This document shows positions 51,614-62,387 of a DNA stretch of 64,000 bases, piece after piece. Every line of letters begins with the position of its first letter. Position 1 is the stretch's first letter. The position numbers and the translations under genes were made by a program. The notes under the pieces were generated by a model. That model ran no database searches and was not told the origin of the DNA. It worked only from the letters and a program-made list of their open reading frames with translations. The stretch is from Vespa crabro (Eukaryota > Arthropoda > Insecta > Hymenoptera > Vespidae): assembly GCF_910589235.1 (NCBI RefSeq), contig NC_060956.1, forward strand, positions 15,528,499-15,592,498, in the 5' to 3' direction.

Positions 51614-54600
51614 GTAAGAATTTCTATCATTATTCTTTTCGAGGATCGAATTATCGTCGTCGTTATCACCGATCTTTCAAATTGATCAGATCGAAACTGT
51701 AACAGAATCGACCATAAAAATACAATGTATTAAGCTGAAAGTTTCGTAAAAAACAGAAATTTATTTTGATAAAATACAGAAGTTGATAACTATAATGTAC
51801 TTGTCTTCGGCGTAGCAATATGTTTTATACATTGTAGGCTGCACAGATCGATCGATCAAAGAGAAAATCGGCAGAGGAACCAATGTTCAAATATCTATGA
51901 GTTCAAAATTTTTATTATGACACAAGTTTAGGAATATTTTAAAAGATTGTATCAATAATAAGGAAAAATAAGAAATGAATGAAATTCAAGGGACACGCAT
52001 AGCAATACGAATAACATAAAGATTTTCTATATTAAAATATATTTATTATATATAAATATAATATGAATTATGAGGATACTATAGGTATTAGAAATATCAA
52101 ATCACTCAATCGACGACGACAAATATAGATACACTAGTTAATCAACTGTATATCACTAAACATATTTTATGTGTTCTCTTTTATACTTTATTTCTTTCTT
52201 TCAACTATATAAACATAACATTGCTTGCAATCATGTATTAGATATTTTATCACAACCATTCTCTATTAATTTTTTTCTACGTGCCATACATAAGTTTGAT
52301 TGAGTTTTAATAATAAATTTCCTTCGTGATCGTTCTCGCGCGTCACTTTAGGAAAATATCCGTTGTACACAAACATGTAACTTAACAGCGCGCGTATCTC
52401 GCGGACTTTGTCGAATGTGCGGTTTCACGTCGATTAATAGTTATAGCCTTTCTCTCCTTCGATTTCATTGGTACGGTCGAAGGTGGATAATGTTAATCGC
52501 TTTTGAGTCGACGTTGGATGGAGGGTGGCAGAGGGTTAGTAAGAGGGTGAAAGAAGGGTAGTGGGTGGCGCTATCGACACGAACATTCATTTCAACGGGA
52601 GGCCACAGCCATGCCACCCCTCGCCACCGGCAATCGCGCTCGTATCGCACTGGACGACTTATCCTCTGCTTTTGTGGCATCGCTTCGATATATATCACTG
52701 GCTCGTTTATCGCTGGTCGATAACGCACGCCGACATACACCTGCGCCAATACGCGAACACTCCGTCTACTGGCTACGCGAGGTCGCTTCGCTCTCCCTCT
52801 CTTTGGTTTTCTCGTTGGTCCTCTGCGATCTTTATTTTTCTATCGACGAATCACTGTTGCGTGATATTATCGAATTTTCGATCAGTATTTTAACATCAGT
52901 TTCATAGCTTAATTAACATAAAGTGATCGTATAAAGTGAATTTTAAGATATCTGTCAAATCAACTTGTTAAAAATATCTTTTCTTCTTTTTAATATCGCA
53001 AAAGTAAGTATATAGAGAATAGACGGATATAATTCTTTCATTTTCTTTTTTCTTTCGTTATTCCGGTTAAAAGAATCATTAAAATATTGTAGATTTAGCC
53101 AATTACTTACGTACATATCTATGTATACAAATAATGTGACTTTATCGTTTGCCCTCGAGAGATACAATAGACTTCCTAAGCAAAATTCACAAGACATAGA
53201 ATCGTCGCGATTATAATGCTCGGTCAAATTTGTTTTTGCTCATTTCGACATGTCTTTTGTACGTTCCCATTCTCCTTTACTGAACCGTGTCACCAATTTC
53301 ATAGCAGGCAAAACTCGACATTTCCACGTTGTTCGTTTTCATTAAGAAGCTGGGTCTCGACCACGTGTAACCGACTAGCCGTGTTTAGTATTCAGTCCTG
53401 TTCGTTGTTTCACCAAGTATCAAGGTTCACCCTTCTCTTCTCTTGTCTGGGTCAACCGTTGTTGTCTCTTTCCACGTCCCATTTCAGAAACAAAGTCGTA
53501 ACAAAGTCGCCGATATATAAAGAAAATATTCGCCCAATTAATTTATAACATCAACTTTGCCTTCGAATTCGTTCTTTTGCCTTGGAAATGATTAGAATTT
53601 TAGTATGAAGAAATGTTTTTTTGGCTAGAGCTATTCGTCCCCTTCGCAAAGGAAATACTCCGGGGATGAGAGAAAATGAGAAGGGAAGCAAGGCGTGGGG
53701 AGTAAAAAAAAAAAGAGAAAGAAAGAAAAAGAGGGAGAGAAAGCTTTGTGCTCGAGCCCACAACAATGCCGATGGTGCAGGAGCCGCTCTTTCGAGCGAT
53801 AGTCAAGCTGACTCTCCACAATGGGGTGCACTTTATCGGCCTTTTATCATTCCACTTTCAAAATAACGACACTCGCCGTGCACATTGAGTGTCCAAATAT
53901 TTGATCTCCGCCGGTAAACTTCTCAGCTTCGTCCTTTTCTACGTGATTTATTTGTATAAAATAATATACCATTTATATCATTATATCTCGTTCAAAAGTA
54001 ATTAAAATTATTTTCTCTCTCTCTTTCTCTTTCTCTCTTTTTCTCTTTCTCACTTTCTCACTCTTATCTTTGTATACACGGTGAAATTATTTATATCTAA
54101 AACGATAAAAAAAAGCAATGACAACAACGTACTTCTGATGTATCTATGTGTTTTGTTGTTTTACTTTTTTCTTTTTTTTATTTTTATTTTTCCTTTCTTC
54201 CTCTTTACTATAGAGCTTGCACTTAGTTTTGTCGGTGTATTCGTGCCGATCCAAGAAAGCGCTCTCGAGTTCTCAAGGCCGTAAATCCTTTAAGTGTCTC
54301 CCTGCTTTTACTAGCTAGCCATGTTGGACCATGGGATACACTCGGCAGATCGAGAACTGGTATATTTGCACGGTGGTTGTGTGTACCATTTTTCTTCGCG
54401 TGCGTCTGCTTTCTCCATCCTCCCTCGTATTTCCATCCTCCCTTAGTCGGGATAGTCGACCTCTCAGAAGATTAGATGATACTCATCTTTGCGATGAAGT
54501 TCGAGGAGAGCGTCGCTAGCGAAATCTTCGCTTACGTTCTAGAAAATAATCTTACCAAGATTCGTCGACCGTGATGCGCGGCGTTTCCCTTTTAAATGCG

Positions 54601-55255
54601 AAACGTGTTTTAATCTCTCTTTGAAAATGTGGAAACTTTGATAACTTCGAACTGAAATATCCTTAAAATATCTTTAAATTTGTGGTGACGATAGAAAGGT
54701 TGATAGAAGACCGTTTAAGATGTTAAATATCATTCAAAGCTAATTCATTATGCCAATTTCGTTTATCGCTTTTTCATTGATGATATAATATTTTTAATAC
54801 GATGGCAATTATCTTTAATAATTATCTATAAGTAATTATCTGTAAATATAATAAGAAAAGTATCTAAGCTTTGTTGTATAAAAATTACTATAAGTATTTC
54901 TTTTTAAATCACTATTTTTGGTTAAGTAAAAGATAGTTTTCTTAATCTCACAGATGTTTCCAATTTTTATTAGACATTCTATTCTTATCCCGTCTGCATG
55001 TATAACAATTAGAAAAAGCATTTTATTCCGTATATAACTCGTATTCTAAATAAGCATCCGGTAGCAATGGGGATAATTTAAGCTACATAGCTTCGTTCGT
55101 TCTTTTTCTTTTTCTCGTTAATTGAAGGAGCGTTGTGAACGCCAGAGGGAATGTATGTGTGTGTGTGAGAGAGAGAGAGAAAGAGAGAGAGCCAGGTAAA
55201 ATCGGATTTCGCTAAACGATTGCTAAAGCGAAATGGAAAGAGTCTCTCGTTGCAG
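51614..55255. other. Non-coding stretch
   Basis: No recognisable gene. The block 52560-52800 is GC-rich with overlapping frames on both strands, but no conserved motif or splice border is evident. Confidence 0.4.
54012..54062. repeat. (TTTCTC)n pyrimidine microsatellite
   Basis: Imperfect CT and TTTCTC units, ending in CACTTTCTCACTC. Confidence 0.88.
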
Positions 55256-55303
55256 GTCGCCGAACGGCAAAGCTACGTTCAAGCTTTTTTAAAGGCAAAG
55301 CGC
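55256..55303 (+). other. Candidate 48-base mini-exon
   Basis: TCTCTCGTTGCAG (ending 55255) is a strong acceptor and GTAAGAAG (from 55304) a usable donor. The 48 bases between are an exact multiple of three and read VAERQSYVQAFLKAKR in phase 0. That phase is compatible with the second frame of the candidate exon at 51513-51613. The coding frame remains open past the donor, so retention would also be possible. No family recognised; weak evidence. Confidence 0.18.
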
Positions 55304-55765
55304 GTAAGAAGTAATCGTAAGAAGCGCAGCTTTAGACGTATTTACGTTTTAGTAAGTGGTAGCACGGTCTTGTATCATCGACGCACAGGGATTTGCTCGT
55401 CGTGTACTCGCCCATCTAGGTAGAAGTTACTTTGTAGGAGACACGACAGTAGTGTTAGTGACAGTGTCAGCCGTGGTGCCGCCACCACTACCACCTCAAC
55501 CCTCCGACTTCTTCTCTCCCCTCGAGCTACCACCAAATGCTGCCGTTGCCGCTGGTGGGCACTCTGGGTGCCGTGATTGTAATATAGGTCAACGTTTACA
55601 CAGCTGCTTTAAGCTGGATTTACTGAAGAGCTTTCGCCGTACCATGCCAACCGGAGCAAACTAGGACGGTAAATATATTTTTTTATTGCAGATTCGTGCT
55701 GAGTCCTACGTATATGCGCTTGTACGTATCGTTCGTTCTCTCTTTCACTTTCTAAGCTGAGCTTT

Positions 55766-55771
<6 letters not shown>
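55304..55771. other. GC-richer block with donor-like end
   Basis: A CpG and CCACC-rich block (about 55430-55670) contains a plus-strand frame with VVPPPLPPQPSDFFSPLELP and, downstream, CRDCNIGQ; it ends near ACG then GTAAATAT (donor-like, cut after 55671). It could be an untranslated first exon or coding; no family recognised. Confidence 0.2.

Positions 55772-55858
<87 letters not shown>
55772..55858. repeat. (CT)n microsatellite
   Basis: About 43 CT units, the longest pure CT array in the window, about 100 bp beyond the GC-richer segment 55430-55670. Confidence 0.98.
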
Positions 55859-55861
<3 letters not shown>

Positions 55862-56526
55862 AATTCTCGTCGTTTACCCGTTCATTTTTTTTCCCTCTCA
55901 TTTGATATAAAGATACGTAGCGGATAACTTGGCGCATTTTTCGTTCTATACTCTCTTTTATTTTTTCACCAACACTGACGAGTTAATCGTTTTGATTGGT
56001 AACTACTGCTTCATGCTTCTGCCAGTTTGTCAATTTAGAGATGACTCTTTGCGAATATCTATGGAAGTATTTTTTCTCGATTTTTTTTACTAAATAGTAA
56101 AAATAGTATCACTTAAAGTTACGGTTAAAACTTTGCACGAGTGAACATGATTGTATAAATTCTTTTTTTTGTTTGTTTTATTTTCTTCGAACTGTTTGAG
56201 CTCTTGGAGTTTATTTCCAAGGACATTATTGATTCGTGCGGAAAGTATAAAATTTGATAAACAAATTCAAGAATATTAACAAATAGATGCAGTGAATGGT
56301 AGAAGAGTAGAGAGTAACGAAAGGTAGAGATTGGATACATGTATGTATGTAGGATGTCTTTGAAGATACATTATCTTGTAAGAGACGGAAATGTTGGACA
56401 CCGTATCTTGTGTCTCGAATAGAGCTTGGTTGAAACGTCTTGTTAGTTTCCAAGGAACAAGACCGTCTTACATTTGAGTTCCTACTGGCAACGTTTCGTA
56501 CTACGAAGTCATGGAAATTAAAGTAA

Positions 56527-56571
<45 letters not shown>

Positions 56572-56959
56572 TTATGCCAATTTTTTTCAGAGTTTTCAAG
56601 ATCACTGATGTTATTTTACGTATAACTGGATATTTTGTTCCCTTGCATATTGTAATTGACATTTAAATGCTCTCAGACATGTGTAATAACATGTTCTTGA
56701 AAAGACCTTTCACATCGAATATTTAAATTAAATATGAAATTTATTACCATTGAAATCATAGACCTTAGAAGCGATAGGCGAGAGTTTTGTGAATCTTATT
56801 TGACACATCCTTAATACATCCATTACCGTATTATATTCAATATTATGATGTACGATTTGCGTGTTTATAATCGAATTGATCATCGTTCCATTCTCTGATT
56901 TAAATCCTTTTTATTTGTTAACGCTTTCAAACTTTTATTACAATAGGTATTTATCATGA
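55859..56959. other. AT-rich stretch, no gene
   Basis: Nothing gene-like is seen. It contains a (TA)n array at 56530-56569. It marks the change from the microsatellite-rich region to the transposon island; below position 56570 GA/CT arrays are frequent, above it they are nearly absent. Confidence 0.5.
56530..56569. repeat. (TA)n microsatellite
   Basis: About 20 TA units, uninterrupted. Confidence 0.97.
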
Positions 56960-56974
56960 AGTGAATCCCAAGTA

Positions 56975-57150
56975 AATACAATTTTTCGAGAGAGTACATG
57001 ATTGCAAGTACTTACAGCTCATACGCTTGGTATTTGGTTTCCTTCGTTGTCGTTTTTCAACTGTAATAGTTAATTGGATGCCATGTGCCTTCGGATTGTT
57101 TTTGAAGTAATATTGCACTAAACCAAACTTTGTACACACGCGTCACTATG
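56975..57150 (-). pseudogene. Relic A: RNase H start, truncated
   Basis: Directly after the RT thumb the minus strand reads TETELHSDACVQ, matching the 'xxLxTDASxxG' first catalytic strand of gypsy RNase H, then after frame changes ETKYQAYEL-stop-VLAIM (57041-57000), matching ExKYxxYELExLAIV. The remainder of the domain (TDHxAL and HRxGxxN blocks) is missing, so the copy ends about 60 codons into RNase H. Confidence 0.8.
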
Positions 57151-57870
57151 AAGTTCTGTTTCTGTCTTGGAGTCGTAAAAGCGCAGGAGCAGTTTCTTTA
57201 CTAATAACTTCTTCAATCGTTCAAAGACTTGTTTCTTCGGACTACTCTCTTTCAATAGATCCTGTGGTCGTGCGATAACCGCAAAATTCCTCACAAACCT
57301 ACGGTAATAACTTGTTAGTCCTATGAAACTTTCTATATATCCCATACGTCTTTCGACTCGAGAAAAGTTTCAATATTCTTCAGTTTTGTCTTGCTTACTG
57401 TATTCCGTCTTTATTTATTTTGTATCCACGATATTCGATTTTTTCTTTTCTAAGAAATGATATTTCTTTAAATTTATCGCGAATCTCACGGCTTTAAGCA
57501 TATTACATGACAAAATCGTTAATGTATATTATAGATAAATTATATCACATTATACCTAACATGACATTGACTAAATGCTGAAAAGAGCATAATAGAGACC
57601 GAACAGCAGTCATTTGAAACGATAGTGACTGTCGGGTGTGACGTTTTGTCCCTGGAATTAGACTCGAACTCGATCTAATAATAGTCACTAAATAAGTCTA
57701 AGCTTATATAATGTTTTACTATCGAATTGTCTGTCTTTAACGATGGCTTCATCGATCCTTCTGTAATTTACACACATTCTGATCTTTCTCTTCCTTTCCC
57801 GAACGAGTAGAATTGGGTTTTCGAACGGTGAATTGCAATTTTTAACCATATCCTATGTCTTCAAGTCAGC
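57118..57870 (-). pseudogene. Relic A: reverse transcriptase domain
   Basis: Minus-strand blocks in order: NSPFENPILLVRERKRKI leading into RMCVNYRRID (57834-57740), SLDLFSDYY-stop-IEFES (about 57700-57650) in place of the LDLxSGYxQI catalytic strand, LLFGLYYALFS (about 57610-57575) in place of PFGLxNAPxxFQ, YIND at 57526-57515 in place of YxDD, KIEYRGYKINKDGIQ (57446-57402) and FIGLTSYYRRFVRNFAVIA (within 57345-57118). The first Asp of the YxDD box is Asn, the Gly of LDLxSG is Asp, and stops interrupt the palm. The number and order of blocks leave no doubt about the superfamily. Confidence 0.88.
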
Positions 57871-58013
57871 AATTATATTCTTCAATTGCTGCCGGATGTT
57901 GTATGTCACAAGATCTCAATTGTCACCAAACGTCTTTAGGAACTTTAATTTCTCCTCCCCTTGAGAAACGTGTCGATTTGGTCTTCCATTATCGGTTCTG
58001 TATTTACTTCTCT

Positions 58014-58440
58014 TGTAGTTGAACCCTTCTCGCAGTCATACGCCCTAGTGATCACATCGCCTGGGTTGATGACCCAGTTGATAACAGTTGGTGACCCATG
58101 ACATTCAGAACAGGTAGAACGGTCCGTCCTTCCTCGTTAATGTCTACGATACAGTGGGGTAAGGTCGACCCCTTCGTCCTTAGTCCGTCTTCCATGGTTT
58201 GCTGCATCGACGGTGGTTGTAATGTGTCCTAGGTAATGGTCTGGTATCACGTGATGTGTCTGAAGCGGAATATGGACTGCATTGGTGTGGTGGATGAGGT
58301 AAACGGGTCCTTGCCTGGCACGGTCGTGATTCTTAAGCCACCAGCTCTGTTCACTTCTACACACATCGGGGTACTTACCATATGGATGTCTCACTAATAG
58401 GGAAACGGTCTGACTACCGTTAGGAACCACGTGAATTTGA
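58014..58440 (-). pseudogene. Relic A: possible protease-to-RT linker region
   Basis: Minus-strand frames here include a 97-codon open frame (58430-58137) of unrecognised sequence, and a short segment VINWVINPGDVITRAYDCEK (58080-58021). The latter is reminiscent of the 'N...G..I..A' linker between protease and RT in some gypsy pol proteins. No D-S/T-G protease active site was found. Assignment rests mainly on position just 5' of the RT in the same orientation. Confidence 0.35.
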
Positions 58441-59159
58441 ATCGATAGTCATCGATATTAATTTCCGCTTTCAGTATTCCGATAAGTTTTACCTGCTCTT
58501 GATTATACCTAATCAATGTACTCAGCGCGGTTTCGTGATATATAAATTCCAATTCGCAAGCTACGTCTTGTCACTATACTACTTCCCAAATCCACATAAC
58601 ACGGTATAGATATATTATTTATTTTGGCAATCTTAAAATATTTTTGATGTGTATCCCTTAATACTCATCACTCTTCTATCGTTGTCGTGCAAGTTGAAGA
58701 GCCTTTCGGAATCTCTGATTCGTCGAGGTTATTTTTGGGATGGGCATATGTATGAGAGATGCCCCTCCTTCCATTTCGGATGTCATCTCGAAGCGTAATA
58801 AAGATGGGTCGTATAGTTTGTTTGTTCACAGTCGTAACATCTTAAACTTTGCTGATTCGTGACGCTTGACGTATTAGACTTCGTGTTTATCTTAGGTTTT
58901 AGAAAATTTATAACTAGCAAATAGGTATGAGGTATATGGAATGTATTAGATCAAGATTCAATAAGTGACAATAACAACCTCCTATCATTATACTAGTTTA
59001 AAACTTAGATCCATTTTTAGAAACACTCAAAACTAATAAGATCGAAAGAATTCCTATTTAAGCTATTCATTATCATTAACTCAAAGCTTGTATAACTTTA
59101 AGACAAAATATGAAATACAAAATGGAAGTTCGACAAAATCTATATAAGATCAAGTAGAA
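58441..59159. other. AT-rich spacer between relic A and the LINE
   Basis: No gene is recognisable. The part just upstream of 59160 may be an eroded 5' portion of the LINE reading frame, because scattered basic codons without stops occur, but no conserved motif supports this. The part near 58441-58600 may belong to relic A's region between protease and reverse transcriptase. Confidence 0.4.
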
Positions 59160-60345
59160 ACCATAGGAGACTATTTGCAAGAAATATTCATAAATGATTT
59201 ACAAATTTTCTCATTTAACAATGATAATAACTAATAAAACTATAAAGTAATTAAAAAAGAATCAGTGCAAAAATTATTAAAGTAATTAAAATAGAATCTA
59301 TGCAATAATTTAAAAATCTGAAGAGTAAAACACCGAATTATGATCTTTTAACAGTCTGAATACTAAAAAAGATTCTGAAAAAAGGAGTGAAAAATGTAAC
59401 AATCCTAATTAACTAAATAGTTTTTAGAGTAGGATATTTTCCACAACTTTGAAAATGTGCGGAAATAATACTATTGTAAAAATTTGGCGAAAATCCTAAA
59501 TTAGCATCCTCCTATAGGCCAATATCTCATTTCCAAATTATTTTCGAAATAATGGAGAAACTATTCACGAAAAAAACTAATGCACGATATTAACTCCAAA
59601 TGCTTAATTCCAGACCACTAATATGAATTCTTTATATTATACTTCTTATTCATTCATATTTCTTCTCCAACGCGGGTCACAAGTACCATCAATCAATCCG
59701 TTCCCCCACTAGTCATCAGTCCATGCTTAAAAATCAAAATAATGCAGTTGACGAGGTACGATGGTATTACTTACCGATGCAAACGCATAGGAACAAGGGC
59801 CAAGTGTGACCCGTGAACTAATGGTTACCCACTTTCTGATTGCGAATATATTAACTGGACCGAATACTAAAATATATATGTTTGCAGATGACGCAGTTAT
59901 ATTATCTAAACACAAAACCATTGAAATAGCAACAACAAACCCACAAAGTCAACTAAGTAAAATAGAAAGCTGGACAGAAGCCAATAAAATTAAAATTAAC
60001 TCAAAGCGTGCATACATTACCTTTACACACAATAAAAATCTGTCTTCTAAAATCTTCTTTCAAAGTTTGAAAATTTCGTTAAGTTAAGTATATTGGACTT
60101 TGTTTAAGTAACAAATTAAATTAGAAGATATACATATGAGAAAAAAATCAAATAAATATGAACGACTAGAAAATAAATTTTATAGCTCATAGTACAAAAT
60201 TTTAAATTAAACGTAAGTAACAAACTGTTAATTTATATGATCATAATAAAACTTATCAAGATATAAAGAACAAGAATTTAGGGTACAAGTGCCAACACTG
60301 TTAGATATACAGATACTTCGTCTTCTAAAATTATCATCATTTAAA
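59160..60345 (+). mobile_element. Jockey-like LINE relic (reverse transcriptase fragment)
   Basis: Plus-strand reading with a few stops gives the RT of a non-LTR retrotransposon: DYLQEIF (about 59169-59189), LKSKTPNYDLLT (about 59312-59350), VFRVGYFPQL with a WK-A block eroded (about 59420), ASSYRPIS (59502 onward) with MEKLF after it, a degenerate PSVTRELMVTHFLIAN (about 59790-59848) equal to the PQGSxLGPxLFNxxxxD block, then IYMFADDAVIL (from 59870) carrying an intact ADD catalytic pair, YIGLCLSNKLN (60089 onward) and NKLLIYMIIIK (about 60221). This set and order is typical of the jockey group. The endonuclease half is absent or unreadable and the 3' end after the thumb is truncated. It lies in opposite orientation to both gypsy relics. 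Confidence 0.88.
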
Positions 60346-61244
60346 CTTTTCTCTCTCTAATCTTATGAGAATTATGTGCACAAGTATTATGACAATTATT
60401 ATCTCTATTTTCTATCAAAGTACGATGTTTCTCATTTGAAATATGTGATACATCTATTTCATCAGTTTTCTCACTTTTTATATATATTTGCAAAATTTCT
60501 CTATTGTCTACTGTTTCCATTGGGTTAATTGAGATATTTCCACCCTTTGTACGCACTTGTACTCTATTGTATTTAATAGTTCTGTATCGGATACTTACGG
60601 TATCAGAGCTTTGAGTTGAGAAAGTAAAAAAAAAAAAAAATAAATCTCTTTGTTAACAAACGAAGTAAGATTTTATTTTAATAACTCTCGACGTTACTTC
60701 TTTCAAATTCAACGACCGTCTACTCTTTCACATTACTCGCTATATTTCTCATACACGCTGCTCTCTCGACTTTTTAATAAATTCATACATTTTTTTCTTT
60801 CGCCTCAAGCTTTGTCTTGAGCTACTATTTTCGTTCTAATTCCAGATGTATTTTTACATATAATTACTTTTCACAAGCATTCGATAGCAACTCACTTGAC
60901 AGATCATGCATCAAACATTCACACCACTTTACTTTTGGTTAATCTCTTTTTCTTTCTCTTTCTCTTTCTCTTTCTCTTTCTCTCTGTCTGTCTCTCCCCT
61001 TTCTCAAACAAAATACATTCAGCTAAAGTAACGCACTATCACATCGAAAGACGCAACTCAACAACATTATTAACATACCACCAATCCATCCGACACTCGG
61101 CTATTCTGCAATGATAGTCATCGTTACTATCAACATCAACCACACTATTCGCCTTTGAATTTGATTTCATTATTATTTCCAGAATCGTCGCTCAGATTAT
61201 CCACCCAAAATTTTATACGATCGGCAGTGGTAGATGTATTATAT
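60346..61244. other. Unassigned stretch between the LINE and relic B
   Basis: No gene is seen. It holds an A-rich run (60627-60642) and a hexanucleotide-like (TTTCTC)n run at about 60946-60990. The minus-strand complement of this run is a GA-rich purine run directly 3' of relic B's last coding block. A polypurine tract and 3' LTR of relic B would be expected in this area, but no terminal TG...CA pair or matching second LTR can be recognised. The plus-strand open frames here are short and compositionally simple. Confidence 0.5.
60946..60996. repeat. (TTTCTC)n hexamer microsatellite
   Basis: About five TTTCTC units followed by CTGTCTGTCTC; the only sizeable pyrimidine array in the transposon island. 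Confidence 0.92.
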
Positions 61245-61448
61245 TTATCGAACCATTCGTTGTTCACTCAATCTTTGTACAAGATATTTACTATTACGTA
61301 AAGCTTTTGTTACAACGTATGGCCCAAGATACTTATTCGCTAATATTAGACCAAGATTTAGTTGCGTAAGCTTAATTGCTAGTAAATCATTTTTGCGATA
61401 TACAGTAACATTCTTTTGCCGTTTATTAAAATTCTGTTCGGTTTTCAC
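61245..61448 (-). pseudogene. Relic B: integrase GPY-type C-terminal module
   Basis: A 67-codon minus-strand frame contains DLLAIKLTQLNLGLILANKY followed directly by LGPYVVTKALRNSKYLVQ. The combination of a 'D-V/L-V-x-V/I-K' strand, a KYLGPYxV core and a following NxxYxV strand is the GPY/F module found at the C-terminus of many Ty3/gypsy and retroviral-type integrases. It lies 3' of the integrase core as expected. It is the last recognisable coding part of relic B; the 3' LTR should lie at lower coordinates but could not be delimited. Confidence 0.8.
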
Positions 61449-61489
61449 GGTAAATTTTCGTAGTATTCTCGGCCGCTTGCTTTCGTAAC

Positions 61490-61612
61490 TCGTCTTGGCT
61501 ATTTTGAAAATCTTCAGTCCAGTTCCTATTCTAATAATTCACGAATTTATGGGTCACCACGAATTTATGGGTCACCAAACAATAAATTAAACAGCGTTGT
61601 ACCAATGCTTCT
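61490..61612 (-). pseudogene. Relic B: integrase C-terminal segment with tandem duplication
   Basis: After the AT-rich block the minus strand again becomes readable: SIGTTLFNLLFGDP, then an RELLE segment, then RVTKASGREYYEN. These match the 'xSxxxxPFxLLFGxxxR ... ELRxxAxENxxK' region that lies between the integrase core and the C-terminal module in gypsy elements. The tandem 18 bp duplication at 61540-61575 makes a GDPxIR unit appear twice. Stops occur in both copies. Resumption of this block right beyond the AT-rich block is the evidence that the block is an insertion and not the element's own end. Confidence 0.72.
61540..61575. repeat. Perfect 18 bp tandem duplication
   Basis: The 18-mer CACGAATTTATGGGTCAC occurs twice back to back (61540-61557 and 61558-61575) with no mismatch, inside the relic B integrase C-terminal block. 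The identity of the two copies, in an otherwise eroded relic, points to a recent slippage or break-repair event. Eighteen bases preserve the frame. Confidence 0.95.
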
Positions 61613-61968
61613 ATATAATGTACTATCAATAATAATAATTATAAATGATATTGTTTATTAATATTATATTAATATTATATAAATAATGTATCATTAATAT
61701 TAATATTCTGTGATAATATCAATATACATAAATCGTTAAGAATATTGTGAAATAAATTATATTATGATAGTGTGCAATAGTATGTATTTAGTATGTATAT
61801 GTACATAGTAATAATATGTATTTATAATAGTACTAATATGTATTTTAATATAATACCGGTAACAAATTGATGACATCATATCGGTATTCTCGTATTTCGA
61901 TTTTTATGATGGTACAACCAGAAAATAATAATATAATACCGATACTTTTTATTTCGGTAGAAGAATAA
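61613..61968. repeat. AT-rich insertion inside relic B integrase
   Basis: About 355 bp of very AT-rich, low-complexity sequence with TAATAT-type repeats sits between two integrase blocks that are adjacent in intact elements. Near one end there are several copies of an ACCG-containing motif (ATACCGGTA at about 61853, TATCGGTATT at about 61880, ATACCGATAC at about 61936, TTTCGGTAG at about 61952), partly inverted relative to each other. This resembles a small non-autonomous element, but no clean target duplication or terminal repeat could be confirmed by eye. Boundaries are approximate (plus or minus about 10 bp). Confidence 0.55.
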
Positions 61969-61969
61969 T

Positions 61970-62310
61970 TCAAACATTGCTATGTTAAATCTAAAAATTT
62001 GAACCATTCTTCTCATTTAGGATTCACTAGTAACGAAATAAACACTCGATTAACGGATTCAGCTTGGCTGTTCGTTCTTGGCACTCTAGTCATAGTTAAA
62101 ATATATTTAATTTTTTCATTCGTACAATAGTCTGTGAAATTCTTGGATAGGAAAATCTGTGTTTTCTTTTGAAGTTATCCTACGCGGATTATCAAAGATA
62201 TCGCATTGTTTTTTTTAAATCTGTTTTTTATTTTCACAGTATTCGTAATTTTCGTTGCGTAAAGTTATACAAATTTTGTGAACGCATCCAACAATAATAA
62301 AAATATGTTC
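61970..62310 (-). pseudogene. Relic B: integrase catalytic core (DDE), broken
   Basis: Three conserved blocks appear on the minus strand in separate frames. LLLLDAFTKFV (about 62285-62250) corresponds to the first catalytic Asp region (VVDAFTKF). NPRRITSKENTDF (about 62180-62140) corresponds to PxxIxSDxGxxF, where the second catalytic Asp is replaced by Lys or lost. RVPRTNSQAESVNR (about 62085-62045) corresponds to TPxxNGQxERxN, with the catalytic Glu still readable. Stops and frameshifts lie between the blocks. Spacing and order fit a gypsy integrase. At its C-terminal side the frame runs into the AT-rich insertion beginning near 61968. Confidence 0.8.
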
Positions 62311-62387
62311 ATAATTTTTTCTCATCGAGGGATAAGAGTCTTAGATAGATAGTCAGTATGAAAGATATCTAACGGCATTTCATCTTT

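Larger units (their letters stand above)
56960..58090 (-). mobile_element. Ty3/gypsy LTR retrotransposon relic A (RT-RNase H)
   Basis: A second, separate gypsy pol relic on the minus strand. Reading downward: a possible pre-RT linker (about 58080-58014), full-length but broken reverse transcriptase (about 57870-57118) and the beginning of RNase H (about 57150-56975), after which similarity stops. Its RT blocks (CVNYRRIDEAIVKDRQF, YRGYKINKDGIQ, IGLTSYYRRFVRNFA) differ clearly from those of relic B, so the two come from different families and are not one copy split in two. No integrase or LTR is seen at its 3' side (below 56960). It is a truncated dead copy. Confidence 0.88.

Noticed and set aside
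58137..58430. 97-codon minus-strand frame considered as a gypsy protease
   Set aside because: No D-S/T-G active-site triplet; kept only as a possible linker region of relic A.
60600..60611. GGTATCAGAGC, similar to the primer-binding site complementary to initiator tRNA-Met in many plant LTR elements
   Set aside because: It is on the plus strand whereas both gypsy relics are on the minus strand, it is on their 3' side, and no LTR end adjoins it.
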